Below are positions 1-5,486 of a stretch of DNA of 6,492 bases, piece after piece; positions within the stretch are counted from its first letter, which is position 1; each line of letters begins with the position of its first letter. The notes under the pieces are model-generated. The model had not been told where the DNA came from, ran no database searches, and saw only the letters and a program-made list of their open reading frames with translations. This DNA is from Bacteroidales bacterium Bact_16 (GTDB lineage: Bacteria > Bacteroidota > Bacteroidia > Bacteroidales > UBA932): positions 1 to 6,492 of the forward strand of contig LUZH01000047.1 of the NCBI GenBank assembly GCA_001602885.1, in the 5' to 3' direction. Made by a program: the position numbers and the translations under genes.

Positions 1-43
1 CAAGCAGCAACAGCGCCGGAAGCGTCAAAAGTAAGTTTCTCAT
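1..43 (-). CDS. Exported protein, N-terminal signal peptide only (partial, cut by window edge)
   Basis: Only the first 14 codons lie inside the window. They begin at an ATG at 41-43 and read MRNLLLTLPALLLL. A basic residue followed by a long leucine-rich stretch is the n-region and h-region of a Sec signal peptide. An ATG 5 bases upstream (46-48) is in another frame and stops after two codons, so 43 is the likely start. The gene follows the stop of the OmpA-like lipoprotein gene by 22 bp on the same strand, so it is probably the next gene of that operon. In Bacteroidales the position after a DUF3575 and OmpA-like pair is often taken by a fimbrial or other surface protein, but nothing visible here tells which family it is. 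No lipobox cysteine has been reached by residue 14. Confidence 0.6.
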   Translation of the reverse strand, partial: MRNLLLTLPALLLL

Positions 44-65
44 ATCATCGTTCGTGTTAATCGTT

Positions 66-2078
66 TCACAACAGCAAGTCGCCCCAGTCGTCATCTTCCG
101 CTTCGCGGTTCAGTGCGTATTTCTTGATCAGGGCGGAGATTTCCGGATCCAGGTTGCCCCGGCTCACGTAGCTCCGCTCCTGCCGGCAGGCATTCAGGTA
201 GTGCTGCACGGCGTTCTGGTCGTCGCCCTTGCGCGCATAGATGAGCGCCAGCAGGTAGTTGACCCGCGGCGTGCGCGGCATCGGGTCCAGGATCTCGAAG
301 GCGGAGGCGTTACGGTCCAGCGCGACGTAGGCCACGGCCGTATTGTATTCGTGGTAAGGGGCCAGGAAGGCCAGCGCCGCCTGATAGTCATGGTCGCGGA
401 TGGCCTGCACGCCTTTCATGTAGACGGTGTCCAGTTCCGTCGTGTGGACGGTGTCCTTGACCATCCCCTTGCGGTGCAGGGCGAAAGTGAAGCGCACCGT
501 CCGAAGCCGCGGATAGTGGGTCTCCGCCACGTAGCCGTACCACGGTTCCTCCCGCATCCGCTTTTCGCGCGCGTCCGCATCCCGGATTTCCGAGAGCTCC
601 CGGTAACGCGCCTTCTGGCGCGCGGTCAGGAGGGTGTCCCCGGCGACCAGGGCGTCCAGCGCGGTCCAGTCTTCCCCGCCCGGACGGGCCCGGAAGCGGA
701 TTTCCCGCGATGCGCGGGCGCTCCGGTGCACCGATCCCTCGGAGAAATCGTCCGCCACCAGGATGTAGGCCCCGTCCTCGCGGCGCACCGAGTCGCGCAC
801 GAAGGCGATATAGCGCTCGAAATACTGCGCCGCGGCCCTGGAGCGGCGCAGCGTCAGCGCGTCGTTGGCCGCGACGGAGCCTTCCGGCGAAGCGGAGGCC
901 GCGATTGTCACGCTGTCCAGCTCGAAGGTCTCGTTCAGGAGCAGGTTCCGCAGGTTTTCCTTGACAAAGGCGATCTCGCGGGCGTTCCCGCCCAGCCGCT
1001 CGTCGATATCGGCCCGCCCGGTCCGGAAGTCGATGTTGCAGGACGCGCGCGTCTCCACGTTGCGGGAGACGACTTTCGTCAGGTAGCGCTCCGTGCCGTC
1101 CACGAAAGCGGACACCGAGGAGATGTAGAAGGTCAGCGGCTCGCAGCGCGGCATCGTGTACATCTGCCGGTCCTGCTCGTAGACTTCGCCCGACAGGACG
1201 ACTTCCACCTTGCGCAGGCGCGGCCGGGTGTTGACCGTCTGGACATAGTTGTAGATGAAATCCCCGTTCGCGGCCCGGATCACGGTGTCCAGCCGGATGC
1301 CGTCCGTGACGATGGGCGCCTTGACGTAGCGGGCGAACATCTTCTGGCGGTTCGCCTTCCGGCGCTCGTTGCGCCAGCGCAGGAACTTGTTGGTGTAGTG
1401 CTCCAGCGCGTCCCGCTCCGTGGTGCCGAAATAGCTCGCGAACCGCTCGTCGCTGACGAAGGTCGAATCGTTGCGCAGGGCATAGACTTTCGGGATGTTG
1501 CGCTCCAGGAAGATGAGGAAATTGCGCATGTCGACGAATTTCAGCGTGTCCGTGACGATCCGGCGCAGGAAGCGCTCATACTGTTCGTATCCGCGCAGCT
1601 GCACCCGGCGGTATTCCGCCCCGGTGACCACCACGTCGTCCAGCCGAAGGCTGTCCTCCAGGACGAACATGTCGGGATGGAAGCGGAGCTGCCAGCGGGA
1701 ATCCTGCATCGCCTGCGGCACCACGACCTGGAACTCCAGGTCGATCTTGCCGTGGCGCTCCGCCAGGTTGCGGAACCGGGCGGTCACGTATGCGGCCTCG
1801 AGCGTCTCGGTCGCAACCATATCGCCCGATTCCGCATCCCGGACCGCCTGCATCAGGATCAGTTCCCGGCCGTCCAGGTCCGTGACCCGCAGCGTATCGC
1901 GCTTCCGGGCGGGCAGGTCCTTGATCTCGGGCAGGAAATCGTTCTCGCGCGGCAGTTGCAGGGACGCGACGATGCGGCGTCCCTGCAGCATCCGGGCCTT
2001 GTGCTGCGTCCCGCAGCCCGCCAGCCCGGACGCCACCGCGAGTGCTATCAGAAAAGCTGTTTTCTTGTTCAGATGCAT
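66..2078 (-). CDS. Outer-membrane-associated lipoprotein with OmpA-like domain and C-terminal TPR-like repeats
   Basis: This 670-residue protein starts with a lipoprotein signal (MHLNKK, hydrophobic stretch, then the perfect lipobox L19-A-G-C22), so it should be acylated at Cys22. Residues about 30-340 contain predicted beta-rich segments with no domain I can name. Residues about 345-462 resemble an OmpA-like fold: NIDFRTGRADID near 348-359, then a helix, then the strand-turn ASASPEG at 394-400 and N405..L408...RSRA at 412-415. The ASPEG form is common in Bacteroidetes OmpA-like proteins and replaces the Asp that binds diaminopimelate in classical OmpA (Ser397 here), so peptidoglycan binding is doubtful. 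Residues about 553-635 look like two or three TPR-type helix pairs (YMKGVQAIRDHDYQAALAFL; YLLALIYARKGDDQNAVQHY). The C-terminus is acidic (EDDDWGDLLL). It lies 15 bp after the DUF3575-like gene, pointing to one operon and a shared cell-surface role, possibly assembly or anchoring of a surface structure. The family reading is firm for lipoprotein and OmpA-like, tentative for function. Confidence 0.85.
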   Translation of the reverse strand: MHLNKKTAFLIALAVASGLAGCGTQHKARMLQGRRIVASLQLPRENDFLPEIKDLPARKRDTLRVTDLDGRELILMQAVRDAESGDMVATETLEAAYVTARFRNLAERHGKIDLEFQVVVPQAMQDSRWQLRFHPDMFVLEDSLRLDDVVVTGAEYRRVQLRGYEQYERFLRRIVTDTLKFVDMRNFLIFLERNIPKVYALRNDSTFVSDERFASYFGTTERDALEHYTNKFLRWRNERRKANRQKMFARYVKAPIVTDGIRLDTVIRAANGDFIYNYVQTVNTRPRLRKVEVVLSGEVYEQDRQMYTMPRCEPLTFYISSVSAFVDGTERYLTKVVSRNVETRASCNIDFRTGRADIDERLGGNAREIAFVKENLRNLLLNETFELDSVTIAASASPEGSVAANDALTLRRSRAAAQYFERYIAFVRDSVRREDGAYILVADDFSEGSVHRSARASREIRFRARPGGEDWTALDALVAGDTLLTARQKARYRELSEIRDADAREKRMREEPWYGYVAETHYPRLRTVRFTFALHRKGMVKDTVHTTELDTVYMKGVQAIRDHDYQAALAFLAPYHEYNTAVAYVALDRNASAFEILDPMPRTPRVNYLLALIYARKGDDQNAVQHYLNACRQERSYVSRGNLDPEISALIKKYALNREAEDDDWGDLLL

Positions 2079-2093
2079 CTGTCCGACAAACGT

Positions 2094-2720
2094 TTAGAAG
2101 ATGAATTGCAATGCCACCCGGACCTCGTCCGGCAGAAAGAACGCCTTCGTCCCCTCGTCCGTCCGCTGCCCGCAGTACGGGCAGGCGTAGGTGACGTATT
2201 TGGTCATCCCGCCCCAGCCGTACAGGCCGAAATCGACGTTCAGCCAGGAGTTGACGTGGACGGCATACCCGCCGCCGAACGACAGGCCGAAGGCGTCTCC
2301 CTCCTCGGTCTGCGGGCCGTCCAGGCCGCCGCGGTTGTACTCCTGATACTGGAGCCTGCCGCCGGCCCACCAGCCGGAATACGTGTACCAGGGCCACCAG
2401 CGGGCGCCCAGATAGAAGGTCTTCTGCCGCGACTCGAACTGGTCGTCCCGGCGCGCCCGCCACGTCCAGTTGTTGTAGCGGGCGCCCGCGCCGAGCGTCC
2501 AGCTCCGGTGGACGGAGTACTGGACTTCGCCGTTGAGCGTGCCCAGGAAAAGGTCGTCCGCCAGGTTCTGCGACACGGCCAGACGCTGGCCCGAGGCCGC
2601 AAGCGGCGCGCCGAAGAGCAGGCACAGCCACAGAAAAAGAGAAGCCCGGAACCGGGCCACAGGAGTGATGCTTGCGCAGACCCCGCCCCGGACTTCTCCA
2701 CCATCGAACCTACATCTCAT
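2094..2720 (-). CDS. DUF3575-like outer-membrane beta-barrel protein
   Basis: The product is 208 residues from the ATG at 2718-2720. A hydrophobic signal segment (SLFLWLCLLFGAPLAASG, about 27-44) is followed by alternating aromatic and polar strands (KTFYLGARWWPWYTYSGWW at 100-118, GDAFGLSFGGGYAVHVNSWL at 141-160, NVDFGLYGWGG) and a terminal phenylalanine, all typical of a small outer-membrane barrel. The strand pattern and the CPYCG motif at 180-184 match my memory of the Bacteroidales DUF3575 family. The start is uncertain. The ATG at 2720 lies inside the 3' end of ssb (11-bp overlap) and gives an unusually long basic n-region. An in-frame GTG at 2658-2660 (residue 21, VARFRASLFLW) would give a conventional signal peptide and a 49-bp gap after ssb. 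The OmpA-like lipoprotein gene follows after 15 bp, so the two are probably co-expressed and may act together at the outer membrane. Exact function is unknown. Confidence 0.8.
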   Translation of the reverse strand: MRCRFDGGEVRGGVCASITPVARFRASLFLWLCLLFGAPLAASGQRLAVSQNLADDLFLGTLNGEVQYSVHRSWTLGAGARYNNWTWRARRDDQFESRQKTFYLGARWWPWYTYSGWWAGGRLQYQEYNRGGLDGPQTEEGDAFGLSFGGGYAVHVNSWLNVDFGLYGWGGMTKYVTYACPYCGQRTDEGTKAFFLPDEVRVALQFIF

Positions 2721-3057
2721 AACTCATCGGAGCCGGGTCGTCGATGATCTGCACGTGGCTGGCGACGATATCGGTACCTACCCTGTCTACGCCGTCCACC
2801 CCGGTATAGTTCTGGTACCGGATCCGGCCGAAGACGTGCAGTTTCGTCCCCTTGCCGATCCGCTCCAGGCCCTGGATGTTCCGGCCCTCCCACGCGATGA
2901 TATTGTGCCAGCTCGTGTCGATCACGGCGGCGCCGTCCCGGTCTTTGTAAGCATAATTGGTTGCCAGCCCGATCCGGGCCATCCGGCTTTCGTCGAAGGT
3001 CTGGATCCGGACATTGCCGACAATCCCCTTCAGTTCGATTCTGTTCAGTTGTTCCAT
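2710..3057 (-). CDS. ssb: Single-stranded DNA-binding protein, short tail-less form
   Basis: A 115-residue SSB of the OB-fold family, which coats single-stranded DNA in replication, repair and recombination in the cytoplasm. It starts MEQLNRIELKGIVGNVRIQ, the usual SSB beginning, and carries LATNYAYKDRDG (31-42), the aromatic patch TSWHNIIAWEGR (48-59, with Trp50 and Trp56) and the later strands KGTKLHVFGRIRYQNYTG (69-86). This closely matches the Bacteroides-type SSB pattern I know. It ends SYEM and lacks both the long flexible linker and the acidic DDDIPF-like tip that recruits partner proteins in the housekeeping SSB, so it is probably a second, accessory SSB; Bacteroidales genomes commonly carry more than one. 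The gene is preceded by a roughly 300-bp divergent regulatory region. Its last codons overlap the ATG of the DUF3575-like gene, with no terminator between them. Confidence 0.93.
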   Translation of the reverse strand: MEQLNRIELKGIVGNVRIQTFDESRMARIGLATNYAYKDRDGAAVIDTSWHNIIAWEGRNIQGLERIGKGTKLHVFGRIRYQNYTGVDGVDRVGTDIVASHVQIIDDPAPMSYEM

Positions 3058-3094
3058 TGCAGTTTTCCATTTTTAATTTGGTTTCAGGACTTCC

Positions 3095-3106
3095 GGCCGC
3101 GCGGCC
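3095..3106. repeat. 12-bp perfect palindrome GGCCGCGCGGCC in the ssb leader
   Basis: A self-complementary 12-mer about 38 bp upstream of the ssb start codon. It may be a chance product of GC-rich sequence, a protein-binding site, or the stem of a leader hairpin. As a hairpin it would have no room for a loop without losing pairs. No function can be assigned from the sequence. Confidence 0.4.
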
Positions 3107-3179
3107 CGGTGTCCAGTGCAAAGGAAGGGGATTTCGGGCGACGGCAGAACACCGCATCCCGGCAACAGCGCAGAAAAAC

Positions 3180-3228
3180 ACGAATCTTGCCCGTTTGCCA
3201 CGATTCTTTCCGCGGCGGCAAGATCCGT
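3180..3228. repeat. Imperfect inverted repeat, 12-bp arms, 25-bp spacer
   Basis: The left arm ACGAATCTTGCC (3180-3191) pairs with the right arm GGCAAGATCCGT (3217-3228) at 11 of 12 positions. Between the arms lies a further near-copy of the core, ACGATTCTT (3200-3208). The same core recurs in the perfect inverted repeat about 70 bp to the right, so these look like related binding sites rather than a terminator; no T-run follows on either strand. Confidence 0.55.
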
Positions 3229-3249
3229 ACGGGAAAATGTAAGCGTTTT

Positions 3250-3271
3250 CTTTCGCCGAAAGATTTATCTT
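3250..3271. repeat. Two adjacent short dyads in the AT-rich promoter region
   Basis: CTTTCG-C-CGAAAG (3250-3262) is a 13-bp dyad with 6-bp arms and a one-base centre. Overlapping its end, AAGAT-TT-ATCTT (3260-3271) has 5-bp arms with a 2-bp centre. Both lie within the AT-rich segment where promoters are expected, so they are candidate operator sites. Arms this short can occur by chance. Confidence 0.35.
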
Positions 3272-3297
3272 ACACCCGTAAAATAAATCATAATCAA

Positions 3298-3330
3298 TAA
3301 GATTCGTACATTTCTCGCGTACGAATCTTA
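3298..3330. repeat. Perfect 12-bp inverted repeat upstream of the Zn-ribbon gene
   Basis: TAAGATTCGTAC (3298-3309) and GTACGAATCTTA (3319-3330) are exact reverse complements separated by a 9-base loop, ATTTCTCGC. The repeat ends 26 bp before the first possible start of the Zn-ribbon gene. No T-run follows and no plus-strand gene precedes it, so a terminator role is unlikely. It is better read as an operator for a dimeric regulator or a hairpin in the mRNA leader. The arm core ACGAATCTT also occurs at 3180-3188 and, with one mismatch each, at 3200-3208 and (reversed) 3220-3228. Confidence 0.75.
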
Positions 3331-3356
3331 CAGGTTCTTGGAGGTTTTGCCGGAAG

Positions 3357-3770
3357 ATGCAATCTTTGGGAAAACGAACCACTATGAGCTACAAGATGAT
3401 GAGCGGAGGAGAAGGCGTCTGCCTGGAGTGCGGCGCGCCTTTCCGCGGCCGCAGCGACAAGCACTTCTGCAGCCTGAGCTGCAAGAACGCCTACCACAAC
3501 CGCGCGCAGCAGACCAAGCGCCGCCACCGTTCCGACATCCTGGCGGTGCTCACCTGCAACTACGGCATCCTGGAGGCGCTGCTGAAAGAGGGCCGGGGCT
3601 CGGCCCGGCTCGAAGAGCTGGCCGCGCTCGGCTTCGACCCGGCCTATGTCACGGGGCACCGGCGCGGCCGCTTCGGGCACAACGAATATGCCTGCTTCGA
3701 CATCCTCTTCTGCCGGAGCGACACGCGCGTTTTCAATGTCCGCCGGGATCCCATCCCCATCTCCCGCTGA
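3357..3770 (+). CDS. Small Zn-ribbon protein (DUF2116-like CxxC...CxxxC), conserved Bacteroidales type
   Basis: A 137-residue protein with one clear zinc-binding unit: C22-x2-C25 (CLECGAPFRGR) and C38-x3-C42 (FCSLSCKNAYHN), the 'FCS..C...Y' pattern of DUF2116-like zinc ribbons. A basic stretch follows (QQTKRRHR, 51-58), then a helical and beta part (NYGILEALLKEG, LEELAALGFDPAYVTG, FDILFCRSDTRVFNV). I recognise the layout from short Bacteroides proteins annotated only as Zn-ribbon; nucleic-acid binding is plausible but unproven. The start is ambiguous. The ATG at 3357 has GGAGG at 3340-3344, 12 bases upstream. The ATG at 3384 (MSYKMMSGG) has an A-rich leader, which suits Bacteroidetes, and lies nearer the zinc ribbon. 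It is the only plus-strand gene here, is divergent from ssb, and ends just before a bidirectional terminator. Confidence 0.85.
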   Translation: MQSLGKRTTMSYKMMSGGEGVCLECGAPFRGRSDKHFCSLSCKNAYHNRAQQTKRRHRSDILAVLTCNYGILEALLKEGRGSARLEELAALGFDPAYVTGHRRGRFGHNEYACFDILFCRSDTRVFNVRRDPIPISR

Positions 3771-3777
3771 AAACGAA

Positions 3778-3810
3778 AAAACCTCTCCGGAGCTTTTCCG
3801 GAGAGGTTTT
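3778..3810. terminator. Bidirectional intrinsic terminator between convergent genes
   Basis: AAAACCTCTCCGGA (3778-3791) and TCCGGAGAGGTTTT (3797-3810) are perfect 14-bp complementary arms around a 5-base loop (GCTTT). On the plus strand the stem runs into TTTTCTTTT (3807-3815); on the minus strand the A-rich flank (3771-3781) supplies a matching T-run. It lies 7 bp after the Zn-ribbon stop and about 18 bp after the metallophosphoesterase stop, so it can end both transcripts. Confidence 0.95.
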
Positions 3811-3828
3811 CTTTTACGGCAGCGAAGT

Positions 3829-4644
3829 TTACTTCACGTCGATCTGGCCCATCTCGAGGCCCCAGCAACCGTCGGTGATGATGGGGACCTTCTTGCCGTT
3901 GGCGTCGGCCACATAGACGAAACCGTCCACGAAGGTGTGGGAGTGACCGCCGACCACGAGGTCGATCCAGCGGGTCTGCGGGACCAGGGCCTGGTCCTCG
4001 TCATATCCGATGTGGGACAGGAGGATGATCAGGTCGCACTTCTCCGTCTCGTGGAGATAGTCCGCCCAGCGGTTGGTCACCTCGACGTTGTCGAACTGCG
4101 TCAGACGCGAGGACACCGACTTGGTGACGTTGGTGGAGAGGTCCGCCTCCAGGCCGATGATGCCGATCTTCATTCCGCCGCGGCGGATGATGGCGTAGGG
4201 CTTGACGATCTCGCCCATCTCGAAGCCGGAGAGGTCGAGGTTGGCGCAGACGATCTTAGTCTCGGGCCGGATCGCCTTGAGGCGCTCGGTCAGGGCCTCG
4301 ATATTGTTGTCGAATTCGTGGTTGCCCAGGGTGATGCAGTCGTAGGCGAGGTCGTTGATGACGCGCGGCTCAAGCACGCCGCCCAGCTCGCTGAAATAGG
4401 GCGTGCCCTGGCTGAAATCGCCGGCGTGCAGCAGCAGGACGCGGTCCTCGCCGTGGACGGCACGGACCGAGTCCACGAACGCGGCACGCTCGATGCAGCC
4501 GCCGAGGCCGTCGTATTCGCCGCCGCGCACGGGCTCGAAATGGCTGTGCGTGTCGTTGGTATGCAGGATCACCAGCTTGGGTTGCTGGCAGCAGGCGCAG
4601 AAGGCCGTGACGGCCGCTGCGAACAGGATCAGCATTCTTCTCAT
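3829..4644 (-). CDS. Exported metallophosphoesterase: N-terminal (catalytic) domain of a split 5'-nucleotidase
   Basis: This 271-residue protein matches the catalytic domain of the UshA/CD73 5'-nucleotidase family, which removes phosphate from nucleotides outside the cytoplasm. All dinuclear-metal motifs are present: LHTNDTHSHF (Asp31, His33), HAGDFSQG (Asp76), LGNHEFD (Asn108-His109), LLSHIGYDED (His211) and GGHSHT (His234, His236). The domain ends at its normal boundary (WGLEMGQIDVK), so the lack of the C-terminal substrate-binding domain is a gene split, not a truncation inside a domain. The start MRRMLILFAAAVTAFCACCQQ is a signal peptide. Cys16, Cys18 and Cys19 make a lipoprotein possible, but no canonical lipobox is present. 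Its ATG overlaps the stop of the upstream gene, which encodes the missing domain (ATGA, 4641-4644), implying translational coupling and joint function. Substrate cannot be told from sequence. A bidirectional terminator follows. Confidence 0.92.
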   Translation of the reverse strand: MRRMLILFAAAVTAFCACCQQPKLVILHTNDTHSHFEPVRGGEYDGLGGCIERAAFVDSVRAVHGEDRVLLLHAGDFSQGTPYFSELGGVLEPRVINDLAYDCITLGNHEFDNNIEALTERLKAIRPETKIVCANLDLSGFEMGEIVKPYAIIRRGGMKIGIIGLEADLSTNVTKSVSSRLTQFDNVEVTNRWADYLHETEKCDLIILLSHIGYDEDQALVPQTRWIDLVVGGHSHTFVDGFVYVADANGKKVPIITDGCWGLEMGQIDVK

Positions 4645-5486
4645 TGCGCTACCTCCTCTTTTTTGACGACCACGCGGCCGTCGGTCTTGTATTCGAGCGG
4701 GGTGCCGGAGGCGCCCAGGCTGCGCACGTAAGGCAGCATCACGTCGATGACGGTCTTGTCCGCGGTGATCAGCTCCCTGGCGTTCTTCGCAATGGTCAGG
4801 CCGTCACCGCCGTCCAGCAGGAAGTCGATGGTCGCCACGCCGTAAGTCCGGTTCGGGTCGATGGGCTTGCCGCCGACCAGCAGGGTGTCGATCCGGTGTC
4901 CGGTCAGGACGAACTTCACGCCGCCCAGCACCTGCGGCTGCGTGGCGGCCATCTGGTCGAAGATGGCCTGCAGGTCGGAGCCCTTCAGGGCCACGTAGGC
5001 CAGGTAGTTCTTGAACGGGAACATCGACACGATGTCGTCCAGCAGGATGTCGCCCTGCGGGAAATCGACGCGGATGCCGCCGAAGTTGGCGATGCCCACG
5101 TCGACCTTGCGCCGGGTGGCGCCCGCCACCTCGACCATCAGGCGGTCCACCCACCAGTTGGAGAGCTCGCTCTCCGGCGCGTAGGAGACCATGGCGCGGG
5201 GCGCGAAGGCGATGACCTCCTTGACGCGTCCCATCTCGGGCTGCACGGCGATCAGGTCGGCCGCCGCCCCATAAGTGGCAGTGCCCAACGGGAATACCTT
5301 CCCATTGGGCGCCACATAGACACTGTCGTTGACCGTACCGAGGGCCTCGGCCACGTTGTCGGGCGTAGGGACGCGCACACCGGTGCGATGGCCGTCCATA
5401 CGGTGCTTCTGCCACGTGAACTCATGCTGGCAGGAGCAGGCCAGCAGCGTGAGGGCCGCCAGCGCGATTACTTTTGCTTTAACCAT
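4641..5486 (-). CDS. Lipoprotein carrying the 5'-nucleotidase C-terminal (substrate-binding) domain
   Basis: A 281-residue protein with a lipoprotein signal (MVKAKVIALAALTLLAC; LLAC17). Residues about 85-250 match the 5'-nucleotidase C-terminal domain, which in UshA and CD73 binds the nucleoside part: SNWWVDRLMVEVAGA (109-123), IANFGGIRVDFPQGDI (132-147, equivalent to NGGGIR), the PFxN motif (Pro157-Phe158-Lys-Asn160) and GGDGL (226-230). Phe158 corresponds to one of the two aromatics that stack on the base; the second, usually the residue after GGDG (Tyr or Phe in many members), is Leu230 here. No metal-binding motif is present, so the protein cannot be a phosphoesterase alone and most likely works with the metallophosphoesterase encoded immediately downstream (4-bp overlap). 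Its start overlaps the end of the ABC permease gene by 19 bp, so all three genes should share a transcript. The linkage with the permease may be only positional. Confidence 0.9.
   Translation of the reverse strand: MVKAKVIALAALTLLACSCQHEFTWQKHRMDGHRTGVRVPTPDNVAEALGTVNDSVYVAPNGKVFPLGTATYGAAADLIAVQPEMGRVKEVIAFAPRAMVSYAPESELSNWWVDRLMVEVAGATRRKVDVGIANFGGIRVDFPQGDILLDDIVSMFPFKNYLAYVALKGSDLQAIFDQMAATQPQVLGGVKFVLTGHRIDTLLVGGKPIDPNRTYGVATIDFLLDGGDGLTIAKNARELITADKTVIDVMLPYVRSLGASGTPLEYKTDGRVVVKKEEVAQ

Larger units (their letters stand above)
3058..3356. promoter_or_regulatory. Divergent intergenic region between ssb and the Zn-ribbon gene
   Basis: About 300 bp without a convincing gene. The part next to ssb (about 3080-3180) is GC-rich; the part from about 3230 to 3330 is strikingly AT-rich, as expected for promoters in this GC-rich genome. 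I found no exact match to the Bacteroidetes -7 element TAnnTTTG on either strand. The closest on the plus strand is TACATTTC at 3307-3314 (one mismatch), which sits across the left arm and loop of an inverted repeat, but no TTTG-type -33 element is correctly spaced upstream. Promoters for both genes must lie here unless ssb is read from elsewhere. The region holds several dyads listed separately. A minus-strand frame stays open across it (from 3382), but its peptide shows no recognisable pattern and overlaps ssb out of frame, so I do not call it. Confidence 0.6.

Noticed and set aside
1576..2631. Minus-strand open frame of 351 codons spanning the junction of the barrel and lipoprotein genes, considered as a possible fusion or frameshift
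   Set aside because: It reads out of frame through both genes; each real gene has its own start, signal peptide and stop, so there is no sign of a frameshift.
54..2747. Very long plus-strand open frame (897 codons) opposite the lipoprotein and barrel genes
   Set aside because: Its translation is rich in Val, Arg, Pro, Gln and His with no domain or signal pattern, as expected for the antisense frame of GC-rich coding sequence. The minus-strand proteins have lipobox, OmpA-like, TPR-like and barrel features.
3298..3330. Perfect inverted repeat considered as a transcription terminator
   Set aside because: No T-run follows on either strand, the stem is AT-rich and no gene ends nearby; an operator or leader hairpin fits better.
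2717..3382. Minus-strand open frame of 221 codons crossing the intergenic region and overlapping ssb out of frame
   Set aside because: The intergenic part shows no recognisable protein pattern and the rest is the shifted frame of ssb, whose own frame is a clear SSB.
3778..3810. Strong hairpin considered as a mobile-element end or recombination site
   Set aside because: It lies between two convergent stop codons with A- and T-runs on the flanks, the normal form of a bidirectional terminator.
3829..5486. Split nucleotidase considered as a recent frameshift pseudogene
   Set aside because: The domain order is reversed, both halves have their own signal peptides, and catalytic and binding motifs are almost entirely intact.
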